Source of the DNA: Cornus controversa
Lineage: Eukaryota > Streptophyta > Magnoliopsida > Cornales > Cornaceae
Reading direction: 5' to 3'
DNA: 64,000 bases
Assembly: GCA_026545225.1 (NCBI GenBank)
Contig: CM048845.1
Coordinates: 90,584,533-90,648,532, forward strand
Shown here: piece after piece, positions 1 through 35,580 of the stretch
Numbering within the stretch: the first letter of the stretch is position 1
How the letters are laid out: every line of letters starts with the position of its first letter
Notes under the pieces: generated by a model
Told to the model about the DNA's origin: nothing
Databases searched by the model: none
The model's input: the letters and a program-made list of their open reading frames with translations, nothing else
Made by a program: the position numbers and the translations under genes

Positions 1-3000
1 GCAATGAGAGAGGTTGGAGCACTCTAAGGGTTGGGAAGTCATGAAACAAGCTAACGGTTATTCTTTTCCTACTAATAAACCCGTTATGTTAATGTATGAT
101 GAGCATGGAAATTTCACCATTGCAATTCAATACTATCAAATTAGAGGGACATACACAAAGAAGAAATGAGCATCTAAGTCTTTTTTTTTCAGTAAAATAT
201 AAATAAATCCTATAAATTTCTTTTATGTCTTATATACGTTTGAAACTTTTTAAATTTAAGTTCTAAATTTCATATTCCATTTATACTCTTGCTAAAAGAA
301 GTAAAATTTTGTAATTATAAATTTATTCAAAATTTGATTTATAATCTAATCTTTTTTATATTCATTTTAGTTAATTAAAAATTATTATATTATAAGTTTA
401 AATAATAATTAATTTAATTTAAATCCAATTGAAAAAATCTGGTGTAAAATTCATGACGACTTTACTACAAAAAATATTAAATATTTTATAAAATGTCAAT
501 ATGATAATTAGTTTCATGAGTCAACTACTCCGTGCCTAAAATAACATACTTCAAATCAATATTAGTTAGTCCAAAAAATTTAAACTAAACAAGTAAGAAA
601 TAAATCAGAATAGCTAAGGTAGAAGACATCATTATTTTAGCTTTTTGTTCATTTTAATTTTCCGTCTCAGCACTACTTATTTGTCGCTTTTCACCTCAAC
701 ATCAAGCAGGCATCAAGGAAAACTAGTAAAGATGATCGTTCACAGTGTTGTTGGAGTTAAAAAATAACTACATGATTTTAACTAACAACTTGGTTGGAAT
801 CGGTGACCATATAAATGAAATGATGAGATTACTAAAAATTGGTTCCAGTGATGCACAGATTGTTGGTATTCATGGCATGGGTGGCATTGGAAAGACAACT
901 ATTGCCAAGTGCATCTACAAGAAGTTCGTCAAGGACTTTGAATGTTGTAGCTTCCTTGCAGATATTCGAGAAACGGCACAACACAAAGGCCTTGTTACTT
1001 TGCAAAAAAAGCTTCTCAATGACACTCTTAAATGGTGCCTAGACATTGCTGATGTTAATAGAGGAAACAAATTTCTCGAAAAGAAAGCTCTCATTGTTCT
1101 TGATGATGTGAGTGAAAAGTCTCAATTTGATTGGCTTGCTGGAAATAGTAATTGGTTTGGTCCAGGAAGTAGGATCATAGTTACAACAGAGGCAAGCATG
1201 TCTTAAATGCTCTTGAAGCAGATAAGGCTTATGAACCCACATTTATGAACTTCGGACATGCTCTTAGACTTTTGAGCATTCATGCTTTTAGAAAGAAGTT
1301 TCCTCCAATAGATTACGAGAATATCTCTAAAGAAGTTGCATCGATTGCTGCAGGGCTTCCTCTTGCTCTTGAGGTTATAGGCTCGTTTTTGTCCGACAAG
1401 ACGAAAGCGGTATGGGAAGATACATTGAAGAAGTTGAAAAAAATACCAGCAGATCATGATGAATTAAACTATGATGAATAAGTTATGATGAATTAAACTA
1501 TGAGCGACAACAGATATATTTCGATATTGCATGTCTTTTTATTGGGACAAATAAAACATATCCATTTTACATGTGGGATGATTGTTCATATTATCCAGAG
1601 AAAGAAATTAGTGTCCTGTCTCATGTCTCTAGTAAAAATTGAAAATGACAATGTGCTGATAATGCATGATCAACTAAGAGATCTCGGAAGAGAAATTGTC
1701 CGTCAAGAAGATATCAATAATGCAGGGTGCGAAGCAGGTTGTGGCATCAAGAGGAAGCCTTGGATGTATTTGAGGGACGCATGGTAAAAATTTATAGCTA
1801 AAATTATCTGTTAACACAATAACCATTATTGTTTTGGAAGTCATTAAAAATGTGTAATTTTATTTTAGAAATAAACTATAAAAAAATTCAACTAATACCT
1901 AATATTTATAATTCTGTTTTTTAGCATCTGACAAATCGATTTTCATAATCTGTTTAATTACTTATTTTTATGATTTTTCCATGGACAGGGAACTGAAAAG
2001 GTCCAACTCCTAAGTCTTGATGTTGATGGAGAGACGTGTGAGAATTACCAATTCAAGAAACTAATTAATCTGAGGTATCTTCAAGTAGATGGAGCACAAC
2101 TAGTTGGGGATTTCAAGCATCACTTGTTAAGATTAAGATTAAGATGGCTTCGTTGGCAATATTGCCCTTGGGATTTTAAAGCAAAGAATTTGAATATGAA
2201 GAAACTAGTCATACTTGATCTATCAAATAGTTGCATCACAGAAGAGTGGAATGGAATGGTTGGAGTCAAATTAAGGTCTGTTAAAATCTCTACTCTCATT
2301 TCATGTATTGTCTCCCATTACGTACATGTTGGACATTGATCCCATTTTATGTATCTTCTAAACAGATGGCAAATAAGTTAAAAGTGCGTGCATTAAGCTG
2401 ACAGAGATTCAAGGTCTTGGGAAACTAGAATCGGTGGCAAGTTTGAAAATACATTAATGTCCCAAGCTGAAAGAGGTTCAAGGACTTGGAAATCTGGAAT
2501 CTCTAGAAAGTTTTGTTATATCTTCGTGTTATAAAATAGCTGAACTTAATTTGCTCAAATGTTGGGCATCTCTATGGTCCTCAAAGATGAGTGAGTACAA
2601 ACACCTTGAAAATAAACCAGATCCGACCAACTTAAACAAGTTAAAAAAAATTGAAGTTTCTGCTTGCATGAATCTCAATAAGATCCAAGGACTAGATAGA
2701 TTGGTATCATTGGAATATTTGAATGTGGGGGGTTGACAATCCATAGTAATTAAGATTGCCAAATTTGTCAAACTTGAAAAGGTTGAGAAACTTTTTGCTT
2801 AATGGATGCACGAGGTTACATGAGATGAGATTGAGGGCCTTGAGGATTTGGAAGCCTTGGAGGAACTGAACATCGCAGAGTGCTCATCACTGGAAGGAGT
2901 ACCACATCTGCCAAACACACATATTCAGACTATTGGGGAAACCAAATCTTTAGTGACATCTCTGATGATTCTGATGATTCTAGGTTTGACATCTCTGATG

Positions 3001-3130
3001 ATTCTAATGATTCTGATGAAGAATTCCATTGAGACTCATTTACATCCCCTTCTTGTTCTACAGATGCAGTACCATGTTTTTCCAATGATTATTCCATCAT
3101 TGTGGCTTTCCTTTGCAACTGAAAGAATTT
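1..3130 (+). pseudogene. TIR-NBS-LRR (TNL) disease-resistance gene, decayed, 5' part outside window
   Basis: TNLs are cytoplasmic immune receptors that sense pathogen effectors. The tail of a TIR exon is seen at 1-166 (AMREVGAL, then KGWEVMKQANG in another frame). After an AT-rich intron, the NB-ARC exon runs about 720-1787: P-loop GMGGIGKTT (883-909), kinase-2 ALIVLDDV, RNBS-B GSRIIVTT, GLPLALEVIG (about 1357-1383), an RNBS-D-like CLFIG and the MHD motif as IMHDQLRDLGREI. A further intron (about 1785-1989) precedes LRR sequence beginning GTEKVQLLSLD. Reading frame changes occur near 760, at RNBS-B near 1188 and near 1635. A short duplication of tgatgaattaaactatga around 1455-1503 adds stops. 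LRR-like segments with further stops continue to about 2930. The order and spacing are those of a TNL, so family identity is secure, but no intact protein is possible. Low-level transcription cannot be excluded. Confidence 0.85.
167..715. other. AT-rich intron of the TNL relic, no gene seen
   Basis: Between the TIR-exon tail and the NB-ARC exon the DNA is strongly AT-rich with no conserved coding pattern. Its position matches the usual intron between TIR and NB-ARC exons in plant TNL genes. I see no transposon ends in it. Confidence 0.5.
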
Positions 3131-3139
3131 GATAGGGTT

Positions 3140-3468
3140 ATGCTGTGATTGTGAATTATAACCTATTCTTTCTGCTCAATTCTTTAGCCGTTGTTTCGTC
3201 GCTTCTGTGAATGCTCCTTCTGCTGCAATGGTGTATATTTGGCTTGATTCATGGTTTTGCCATGGTGGTGGCTTAGCCTGTAGGAAAAGTTTAGTGATTT
3301 TTTGGTTTCTTTTCTCTTTAGAGAAATTGTGTTTCTTTCTATTCACTTGCTTTTAGTTTGAGCTGGCTGTTCAGCTTGGTTTTTGTTGTTCACAGGGGTA
3401 TACCTCCTTGACGCTGTAACCTTTGTGTTTTGATTCAATAACAAGCTTGATTTTCAAAAAAAAAAAAT
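3140..3468 (+). mobile_element. Possible L1-type LINE 3' end with poly(A)
   Basis: A T/G-rich stretch ends in ggggtatacctccttgacgc, then a short AT-rich segment with an AATAA-like signal and a 12-nt A run at 3457-3468. This order (gtatac..., short spacer, oligo-A) is typical of 5'-truncated plant L1 LINE ends. No clear target-site duplication was found and no reverse transcriptase is present. It could instead be the 3'UTR of the neighbouring TNL gene. Confidence 0.35.
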
Positions 3469-4195
3469 GTAGTGGCTTGGATGACAATAATATTATGTGA
3501 TGGTATACCTGATTTTTTTTTCTTTTCCATTTTTGATTTCTTGTTTGGTCTTCTTTAAGAGGGATTTTCCTTGATGATTACTTGCTCATAATATTTTCTT
3601 TTTATTTATCAATTCAGTTTCATATTGAATGACTTGGAATAATCAAACATTGGTTAAGAAAGGGTAAATGCTCTCATGAGTGAACAATCAAAATATATAT
3701 ATATATTAGCTCTCTGGAAGATCTCCAAAAGGAGCATATATGGGTCATTAGGAACATGCCTGATTTTTGTTTGGAAGGGGATCTCATATTGATTAGAAAG
3801 AGGATCAAAGGCACAGCTCTGAGGTCCAGAAACAATACATAGAGGTAAGTGAATGACAACAATACATATATGGTAGCTGGCTATTGTGAGCTGTTTATTT
3901 CTCCTCCTCTTCTCCTCATTGTTTCAGTACTGTCTTGGTCTGTCCTTGTTCCTATATGGTTTTGAGAATATTGAAGCTTAATGCTTTGCTTCTATACCAG
4001 TAGAGGTGAGAGAGTTTAGCTTTTTTTAACGTATTGCATTTCAGATATTAATGGACTCTGAAGCAGGTTCAACCATTCAAGTGCTGCTTTGCACTCTTCA
4101 TCCACGTCCCTAGGAGAAGGCAAGTATAGGAAGTCTTCTTGAGCTTCATAGGCCCTCACAATCGCTATGCCTTCACCCATTTTATCTACACCTTT
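3469..4195. other. Intergenic, nothing recognised
   Basis: A T-rich spacer between the two NLR relics, including an (AT)n run near 3693-3708. Short open frames here have no recognisable motif. Confidence 0.4.
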
Positions 4196-4990
4196 CTCAA
4201 AGATGCACCGGTTTGCACCTTCCGGGACCATAATGAGCTCTGCAAAGGATAAGAAATCGGCCCAGAGCTCCTCAAAGCTACAACGGAGTTGAAAATCTCA
4301 TCCAATCTTCTGCAAAACTATGCATGGTGCCTCCGCAAGCTGATCACAAAGATGGTGGAGTGCAAGAGAAGTATGGGGCAATTGGTTTTACCCATCTTCT
4401 ATGATGTTGAGCCATCAGATGTAGACACTGATCAGTGATTGATTGGAGTTGAGGAATGGAAGGGGCATGTTCATGGTAACATCTGTAGGTGGATTATCAT
4501 CACTGAGATTCTTGACATGAGAATTCGAAGCCTGCCAATGAGAGCTCTCCTCCTGTTTCCAAACCCTTAATTTAGGAGGCTGCAAGAATCTCCAATCAAT
4601 CACCGCCAGAGCTTCCTCAAGTATAAAGAGTCTACAGGTCACTGGCTTTATCCCTGATCTTGCAAATATGATCAATTTGCTGGAAATTCAGCTTATTAAG
4701 ACCCTGCCAAGAGAGATTGGTACCCTTTCTCAGCTAAAATTCTTCTGTATAAATTAAAACACCCTTCTGATCTTGAATGCATCTTGGGGTTACCCTCAAG
4801 TCTGGATGATTTATCACTGTATAATTGCAAGTCATCGGAAAGATTGCCGAATCTGTTAAAAATTTGAAAATTTTGTTGAAATTATCCCTTTCTGGGGTGC
4901 TGTGAGCTGACAGAGATTGAAAGGGCTTGGATTGCTAGATTCTTTGAACAAGTTTGTATATGTACATGAATGCAATGAGCAAGCTAGCTG
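4196..4990 (+). pseudogene. Second TNL relic: TIR fragment joined to LRR fragment
   Basis: Plus-strand translation in shifting frames gives TIR wording: FRDHNELCKG near 4218, EIGPELLKA after an intervening stop, WCLRKLITKMVECKRSMGQ and then LVLPIFYDVEPSDV to about 4425. From about 4540 a second frame gives LRR wording: FQTLNLGGCKNLQSIT, then LANMINLLEIQL, LPREIGTLSQLK and LPSSLDDLSLYNCKS to about 4860. No NB-ARC lies between them; only about 110 bp separate the two parts. Several frame changes and stops make it non-functional. It is either a collapsed TNL or a fusion of two fragments, and lies next to the first TNL relic, so this was probably once a TNL cluster. Confidence 0.75.
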
Positions 4991-5737
4991 ACATCGATGG
5001 GTTTGAAATCAATCCACTAGACGAGCATTTTACTAGAAGACTAATCACAAGCATTATGGAAGAAATGGTAGTTTAAATTATGGAAACAGGGATGGCTACA
5101 AGATCTGTCATATAGACGTGAGTAGATCAGCACGAGTTTGCATGCTACATCTTTGAAGAGCCCAACACGATATTTTCTTTCAATGCATGAGAGAAGACAT
5201 GTATTAGAAGAACCGTCGTAAACAATTTTCAAAGAAAATACCAATAAAGAATATATTTTATTTCCAACAAGACTGCCCCAACTTTTCCACAAGACAGCAA
5301 CAACATGTAACATCTTAATTGGGCCAATGACATTAATACTTCACGCAGTATATCCAGCGACCCTATTCTATTACCTAAACTACCAATAACTTAACTTTCA
5401 AAAAACAAAAACAAAAAAAAGACGGAAGAAAAAATTAAAAAAGAAAAAAAACTAGCAATAACTTGATGGGTTTTTCCAGCCAATCCTCAATTAGCCTATT
5501 CAAGCGTTATCTATCTATAAAAATACAAATATGTTACAAGAATCTCCCGCCATAACTCAGAATTAAGCGCTGTTAGCTTATGAATCTTGAAACCCACATG
5601 ACATAGAGACGCGAGGATTAGTTGATATGGTTGCTCCAATTTCCTGCCAATAAGGCATGTCTCCAAACTCATTTAAAGATGCAGGCAGCCAAGGCCCAGT
5701 CTGGAAGAGCATGAAAATAGGCTGCTTGAACACTAAT
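4991..5737. other. 3' flank and probable 3'UTR of the GDH-like gene
   Basis: Directly downstream (minus strand) of the GDH-like stop codon at 5738. Part of it is presumably the 3'UTR. A purine-rich A/G tract lies at 5402-5452. No poly(A) site can be fixed and no other gene is seen. Confidence 0.4.
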
Positions 5738-29935
<24,198 letters not shown>

Positions 29936-29976
29936 TCAGCATGACAATTTAATCACACCTTAGAATCCTTCAGTCA

Positions 29977-30800
29977 CTGCAAATAGAAACCCATTACATA
30001 ACTTAATTAACCCAAATTTCCCAATCAAGAAAAAAAAAATGAGACATAAAAAATCAAAGCATTATTCCACTGTACACCTACAAATGATCTGAATTCATAT
30101 CTAATCCTGACACAGACCCTATTTGTAAATCCGATACAGGATAACATCAATCTTCGTCAATAATTATAAATCCTATTTTTAGCAGTTACCACTAAACAAA
30201 AGTTTAGAAACTTCCCACTTAGTTTTCAAATTCAAGAACCATATCAAAAATGAGTTTTTTTCAGGTTGAGGAACAAAATCATCATGTCTGACCATAGAAA
30301 ACAAACCAACCAACTCAAAGAAACAACCAAAACAGACTCCCTCTTCATCCAAGATACCCTTAAACATTTCTACAATTGCCACCACTTTCACATATATCGC
30401 CTCTTTAATTCAAGCTGCGTCTTGGCATTTCAAAAACATTTTCTCGCTATTGTAAGCAAATTTTGATTTAATTTGTGCTCTTAAAAGTCAAGAAAGAATT
30501 CCAACCAAACATTTTTACTTGAACCCGCATCAAATAACCCAAAAAATTCCCAAATTATGCTTTACACCAGCAAGTACAGAAATGATACAGCAGAAAAGAA
30601 ACTAACAATCAAAGACAGAAAACACTTTCAAGGAATTAATTTGTGAAAGGAAAACGAAAGTCAGAAAACGAGACTGAGACCATCAAATACCTAAATTGAA
30701 GTGTAAATCAACTCTGTTAGTCTTCTCCAAACTTGCTCGTCGCAAAGAGTTGTAACGGTCTTGAAGATTGAAAACTACAGTGCGATCGTGCTCGTGAACA
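29977..30800 (-). other. 5'UTR intron and first non-coding exon of the GDH-like gene
   Basis: On the minus strand a donor (TTTAG|GTATTT) lies at 30690 and an acceptor (TTGCAG|TGACTG) at 29977, 41 bp upstream of the ATG at 29935. The first non-coding exon would therefore lie about 30691-30800. Long 5'UTR introns are common in plant housekeeping genes. The site choice is by eye. Confidence 0.5.
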
Positions 30801-30849
30801 GAAAGTCAGTCGGACCTCGATCAGATTCTTCTATAATTCTTTCTTTCTC

Positions 30850-30895
30850 TGTGTTATATATGAATAGATTATATAATACATATAAATTATGTATA
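30850..30895 (-). promoter_or_regulatory. Candidate TATA region of the GDH-like gene
   Basis: Minus-strand TATATAA-like strings lie at about 30856-30880, upstream of a purine-rich stretch that could hold the transcription start. The region is AT-rich overall, so this is only a positional suggestion. Confidence 0.25.
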
Positions 30896-30899
30896 TCCG

Positions 30900-32450
30900 T
30901 ATATGTAGAGAGAGAAAATGAAAAAGAAATTGTGTGTGTGGAACTAAAAAGGAGACTGCTGGCAAAAAATGGCATCTTAAGGAAGAAATTTTATTGCTAT
31001 CTAATCCTGGCTAGGCCTTAGTGGCGCGTTTGGAACACGCTCCAATGATGAAGTTGGGATGTGATACAGTAGTGCACTACCCACTTACTACCCATACAAG
31101 TCAAGCCTTTTGTCCAGTGTAAAACATGGACCGGACCGGATTTGGGCTAAGATCACTTGTCATCGTTGAAGTTTAGGCTGGGCAGAAGTCTCTAATTAGG
31201 CTTTGCGCATTTCCTCTCATTTGGTTCAAAACGGTATAATTTTGCATTAAAAATTGGTTCAAAATATGATTTGAGGTTATAATTGATCCACATATATTGT
31301 TAAAGCAGATGTTGACAAGTGTCCATGTAAGGTAAGAAATATTTACATATACGTATTTGTTACTCGAAATACCAAATACTAACATATACTTATACAATAT
31401 ATTAACATTGAAAGTACAAAAATGCCCTTTCCTATCCAACTTTACCTTTTCTTCTCTAATTTTCTTCCCTCGCAAAAACGATACAAACCTATACATAGAG
31501 TCGAATCTCTGTTTTCAAATTCTAGTCAATCTCTGTCTCTTTGTTTCTGTTCATTTTTGGCGTAGTGCTATTCGAATTGTGGTGGTCTTCCTCAGCGTGG
31601 TGGTAGTCAAATCGTGGTGGTCTCTATGGTCTTCCCTTTCTCAACGTTGCATCCTTCGTCTTCTCAATCTCTGTCTCCGGGCTCCTATTCGATTCCATCG
31701 TGGTGCTAGAGGTATTAGTTTCATTTTTAATGCTTTGGTTGTGTCTAAGTTTGCATATGTGTTATGGAGCCTTACCATAGGTTTTCTGTGTGTGTAATGG
31801 AGCTTGCTCTTTAATTTTTCTTCTTAATCTATGTCTCTGGGCTCTTGTTCACTTCCGACATAGTGGTCAATTTGTGGTGGTCTTCCCTTACTCAACGCAT
31901 TCTTGCAAAACCACAAGTATTAGTTTCATTTTTAATGCTATGGTTGGGTCTAATTTTTCACGTGTTATGTAGCTAAACCTGGTTTTTCTTCCCCAGATTG
32001 GTGGTAAAAGTGATATTTGGAATTGCAGATTGTGCATGTGTTTTAATGTGATTAAATAAGTTTTAACAAATTCTTTTGTATAATGAAGGTGTTTGAATTG
32101 ATGGATTATTGAAAAAAAATGGGATGATATATATAATCAATATTGAGGGATTGTTCTATAAAATGGGATAATATAAAATGGATGGATTCTCTGTGTGTTT
32201 TATGTTATGAAAAGGGTAATCTAAAATTTTAAAAAACACTTCTAAATATTGACGGATCATACTACTCAAACAAAACAACAAGTGGGTAACTAATCCATTT
32301 GATTAGCAGTTCCATGAGTACATATATAAGTTTATTCTTTAATTACCCTTTGATTAAACTTCACATGGCTAATTAACAACATTATGGTCAGTCACTATGA
32401 TGGTGTACTTGAATTGTATATTATAAATGCAAAAGCCTAAAATTGTTACC
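30900..32450. other. Intergenic, with a diverged duplicated block
   Basis: Two imperfect copies of about 150 bp (about 31660-31780 and 31820-31975) share gtctccgggctc/gtctctgggctc, gtggtcttccc and gtattagtttcatttttaatgct. The region could hold the leader of the decayed gene that follows. No clear open frame is present. Confidence 0.4.
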
Positions 32451-32454
32451 ACAG

Positions 32455-33115
32455 GTTTTTCAACCACAATTAGTAGACAAAAATAATACTCAAAATGACG
32501 ATGGTGAAAGTTATCGTGAAAAGCACCGTAAAGGAAAGAACAATTGATTATATCAGTAATGAAATAGGAAGTGATTCGGATTACATTCCTGAACCAATTG
32601 GTGATTCTCCATCAGCTTATAGTAGTTTTAAGGAGGAACTAGATGCTTCAATGAGTGACGATGGAGACAGTTCTACGGCTAATGTACATGATGTGTCTTA
32701 GAAAGGGGCCAAATGGCCGGTAAATCTATACATAAGATTCAGGAATACACTGTGTTTCCCTTATTCCTGTTGCATTGTATACTTCTATTTTGTACTAAGT
32801 GTTTGAAAAATTAGTCTGTCATATCCAATATATTTTGTTGTTATGTTCATATAAATTTTATTTTACCAACTCCATATTGTTAATTTTTATATGATATCAG
32901 GTCTGAATTTCTAAAGAAATACCGAGTAGAGCATAACAAGGTGAAAAAAAATTCATAAGGGACTTAGTTCAATCTATAGTGAAGTCACTGCCCAGTGGAG
33001 GTCCCTTGGTGATAACGAGAAGTCTCAATACGAGGCTGCATATCAAAAAGATATAGAGGAGTTCAAGAAGACACAACCAAAACGAAAGAGAGTTCGAAAA
33101 AAGAATGTAATGTAA
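32455..33115 (+). pseudogene. HMG-box-like gene remnant
   Basis: An acidic segment (32495-32700: DYISNEIGSDSDYIPEP, SMSDDGDSS) is followed by an apparent intron. From 32901 the translation reads SEFLKKYRVEHNKVKK and, in another frame, IYSEVTAQWRSLGDNEKSQY with AAYQKDIEEFKKTQPKRKR and a stop at 33115. The W-x2-L-x3-EK-x2-Y pattern with flanking helices and a basic tail is that of the second half of an HMG box. One frame change lies near 32950. The first segment also shifts frame near 32540. It looks like a degraded, perhaps transposon-carried, DNA-binding protein gene. Function is not known. Confidence 0.5.
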
Positions 33116-33289
33116 TTTATTAATTTGTTAATTTGATTATATATACTAGTCATGATGACCTAAAATTAATATATTTTCCTACTGACTATGTCCATCTTAA
33201 TAATTAAATTATGTTCATTTATTATTCAAAAATTAACCCAACACCTCATTCGAAAGTTTGGTAGTTGGCATAGATGCTCTTACCCCTTG

Positions 33290-33435
33290 TTGGTTAATGT
33301 TCTTCAAAATTTAAATCCTGATAAGAAAAAAAAAAAGTGGAGGAGATTGGTTTCGACAATCTGTTGAACCTGAAATGTGACCACTTGGATGAAGACTTAT
33401 GCCAATATCTAATATCAATATTTGACTAAGAGTCC
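33290..33435 (+). pseudogene. Fragment with IGFxxLLxLKC-type motif
   Basis: Translation gives EEIGFDNLLNLKCDHLDEDL followed by CQYLISIFD. This pattern is known to me from transposon-associated plant proteins of the Ulp1-protease/plant-mobile-domain kind, where a similar IGFG-x2-LL-x2-K segment opens a domain. It is too short to assign. It lies just after the HMG-like remnant and could be part of the same decayed gene or transposon. Confidence 0.3.
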
Positions 33436-34369
33436 TCTGTAATTAGACTTAGTCAAAATATGTATATATCATTAAAACACATTGAAATACCCCCAAAAAA
33501 TTTCACGCATGAGGTGGCCAGTCTCATACACAAAACCTGAGAGATATACACAACTGGTAGCAACAAGCATAGAATACAAAAGATATAATGAACAATTTTC
33601 TAAAAGCAGAATAGAAAGTTCCTCTGAATTAAAATAACCGCTAACTAAACAAGTATATGTCCGGTAATACAATTTGGAAGTCCTGTAACCTAAGGACCCC
33701 TTAACCAGAATGAACAAAAGTTTTTAAATTCTAAAATTAATACCAATAATCAAAGTCTCAAAAGTTCATAGTATGACTCTTGAAGAAGACAAGTTCCTAC
33801 CCTGTAACTGATGAGATGAGACGTCTGCTATAACCAAACCCTAAAACTCTATCCTCGCGGTGGAACCTGTCTGAAACCTGAAATATCAACAAAGTAGGTT
33901 AAACCCATGAGCAAGTTCTATCTACTAAATCCCAATCAGAGAACCAATATACATACCCTCAGTATAAGGGATACAAAAGAAATCCATATATTTAACATAC
34001 AAGTTATTCTTTTACCCAATTTCATGTTTTCAAAATAACAGTCATTATTTATAATGTTCCACCTAAATCCTAATTATGCAAAATTGAACACATTTCTTAA
34101 GTTCAGCAGAAATAAACATAACATGAAATATTATCAAGTTTAAGTAATTTTAACATGCCACCATTTTATCCTTTGATACCTTAATAGGTATAGGTATATA
34201 CATACTGGTTATTCCCTACCTAGTCATGTTTTTATAAATCAAAATCATCTTATACGTTATCCCAACAAACCCTTATCATTTAACAATGAACACATTCTTT
34301 AAGTTCAAAAATAAAGAAACATATGCATGCATTTTATTAAATCTAGGCAATCATGACAAAGCAAATATA

Positions 34370-34572
34370 ATGTATAGATATCTTATTAGGTATGGGCGAT
34401 CCTGACATGTCAGGCAATCCTTGCATGCCAAAATAAAATGCATAAATACCTTATTAGGTATGGGTGATCCTGACACGCCGGGCAATCCTTACATGCCAAA
34501 ATAAAATGCATAGATACCTTATTAGGTATGAGCGATCCTGACACGTCGGGTAATCTTTACATGCCAAATAAA
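34370..34572. repeat. Tandem repeat, 3 x 67-68 bp
   Basis: Units 34370-34437, 34438-34505 and 34506-34572 each run atgNataNata...cttattaggtatg...gatcctgacac...atgccaaaataaa, with about 5-10% differences. Confidence 0.85.
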
Positions 34573-34961
34573 ATGAATAGATGCATTCTCAATATGAAAC
34601 ATAAAATAAACAAGGTGCACTATGATTTTAATTTGCACAAACAAAGTAATTCAAATTATCCAATATGAAATTATCATCATAAGACAAATCGTTCACAAGT
34701 AAATTATAATCAAGTATTTAATGAGTATTTATATTCTTAAAGGAAAATACACTCAAGTAAATCAAATAACACAATTTAACCACTTTAGAAGCAAATACTC
34801 AATCCAACCCACAATGCACTCAAATCTACGAGGGAGTCTAAACCTAACTCTTATCTAGGTTTCTGGACCTATTCTACTTCTAAGAACCCTATTAAATTAT
34901 TCTAAAATTTTTGGGAATTTAAAAAAAAAAATTCTAGCAAAAAGAAAATAAAACATAATTC

Positions 34962-35580
34962 GAGTCATACGTTTACAACCAACACAATCACAAGGGACAC
35001 TCATCTTCATATGAAATTTAAAACCCACGTGCATTTTAATCTTCTAAAGTTACCTAAATTTTTCTAGAATTTTCTGAAATTTTAAAATATTTTCTAAAAA
35101 ATAAAAGAAGGTAAAAACTCAATTTTTAGACACTTTAAAACTTAATTTAACACCAAGGGAAACTCATTTTGAGATAAAAATTTATACCCAAGTTTATTTA
35201 ACCTCTAGAAAGTTACAGTAAAAATTTGGGAATTTTTAGAGTTATAAAAGTATTTTCTAAAATTACAGAAAGTAAAAAACCCAACTTTTGGACACTTTAA
35301 AAATCAATTTAACAACAAGGGAAGATTATTTTAAGTTGAAAATTTAAACCCAAGTTTATTTAGCCTCCAGAAAGTTACAGTGAAAATTTTGGAATTTTTA
35401 TAAATTTTTAAGTATTTTCTAAAATTAAAGAAGCCAAAAAAAACAGTTTTTGGACACTTTAAAACTTAATTTAAAGACAGTAGTAAACCATTTCGATATG
35501 AAATTTAAACACCAAGCTCCTTAAGCTCCCAGGAAGTTGACATAAAATTTTGAAAATTTTTAGAATTATAAAAGTATTTT
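34962..35580. repeat. Four diverged tandem units of about 160 bp
   Basis: Units beginning near 34962, 35126, 35287 and 35446 share tttNgacactttaaaactta, an aagggaaactcat-like segment, acccaagtttatttaNcctc, gaaagttacagt and agtattttctaaaatt. Similarity falls towards both ends of the array. Confidence 0.6.

Noticed and set aside
4016-4675. Minus-strand frames across the second NLR relic
   Set aside because: The plus strand gives clear TIR and LRR wording, so the minus frames are shadows.
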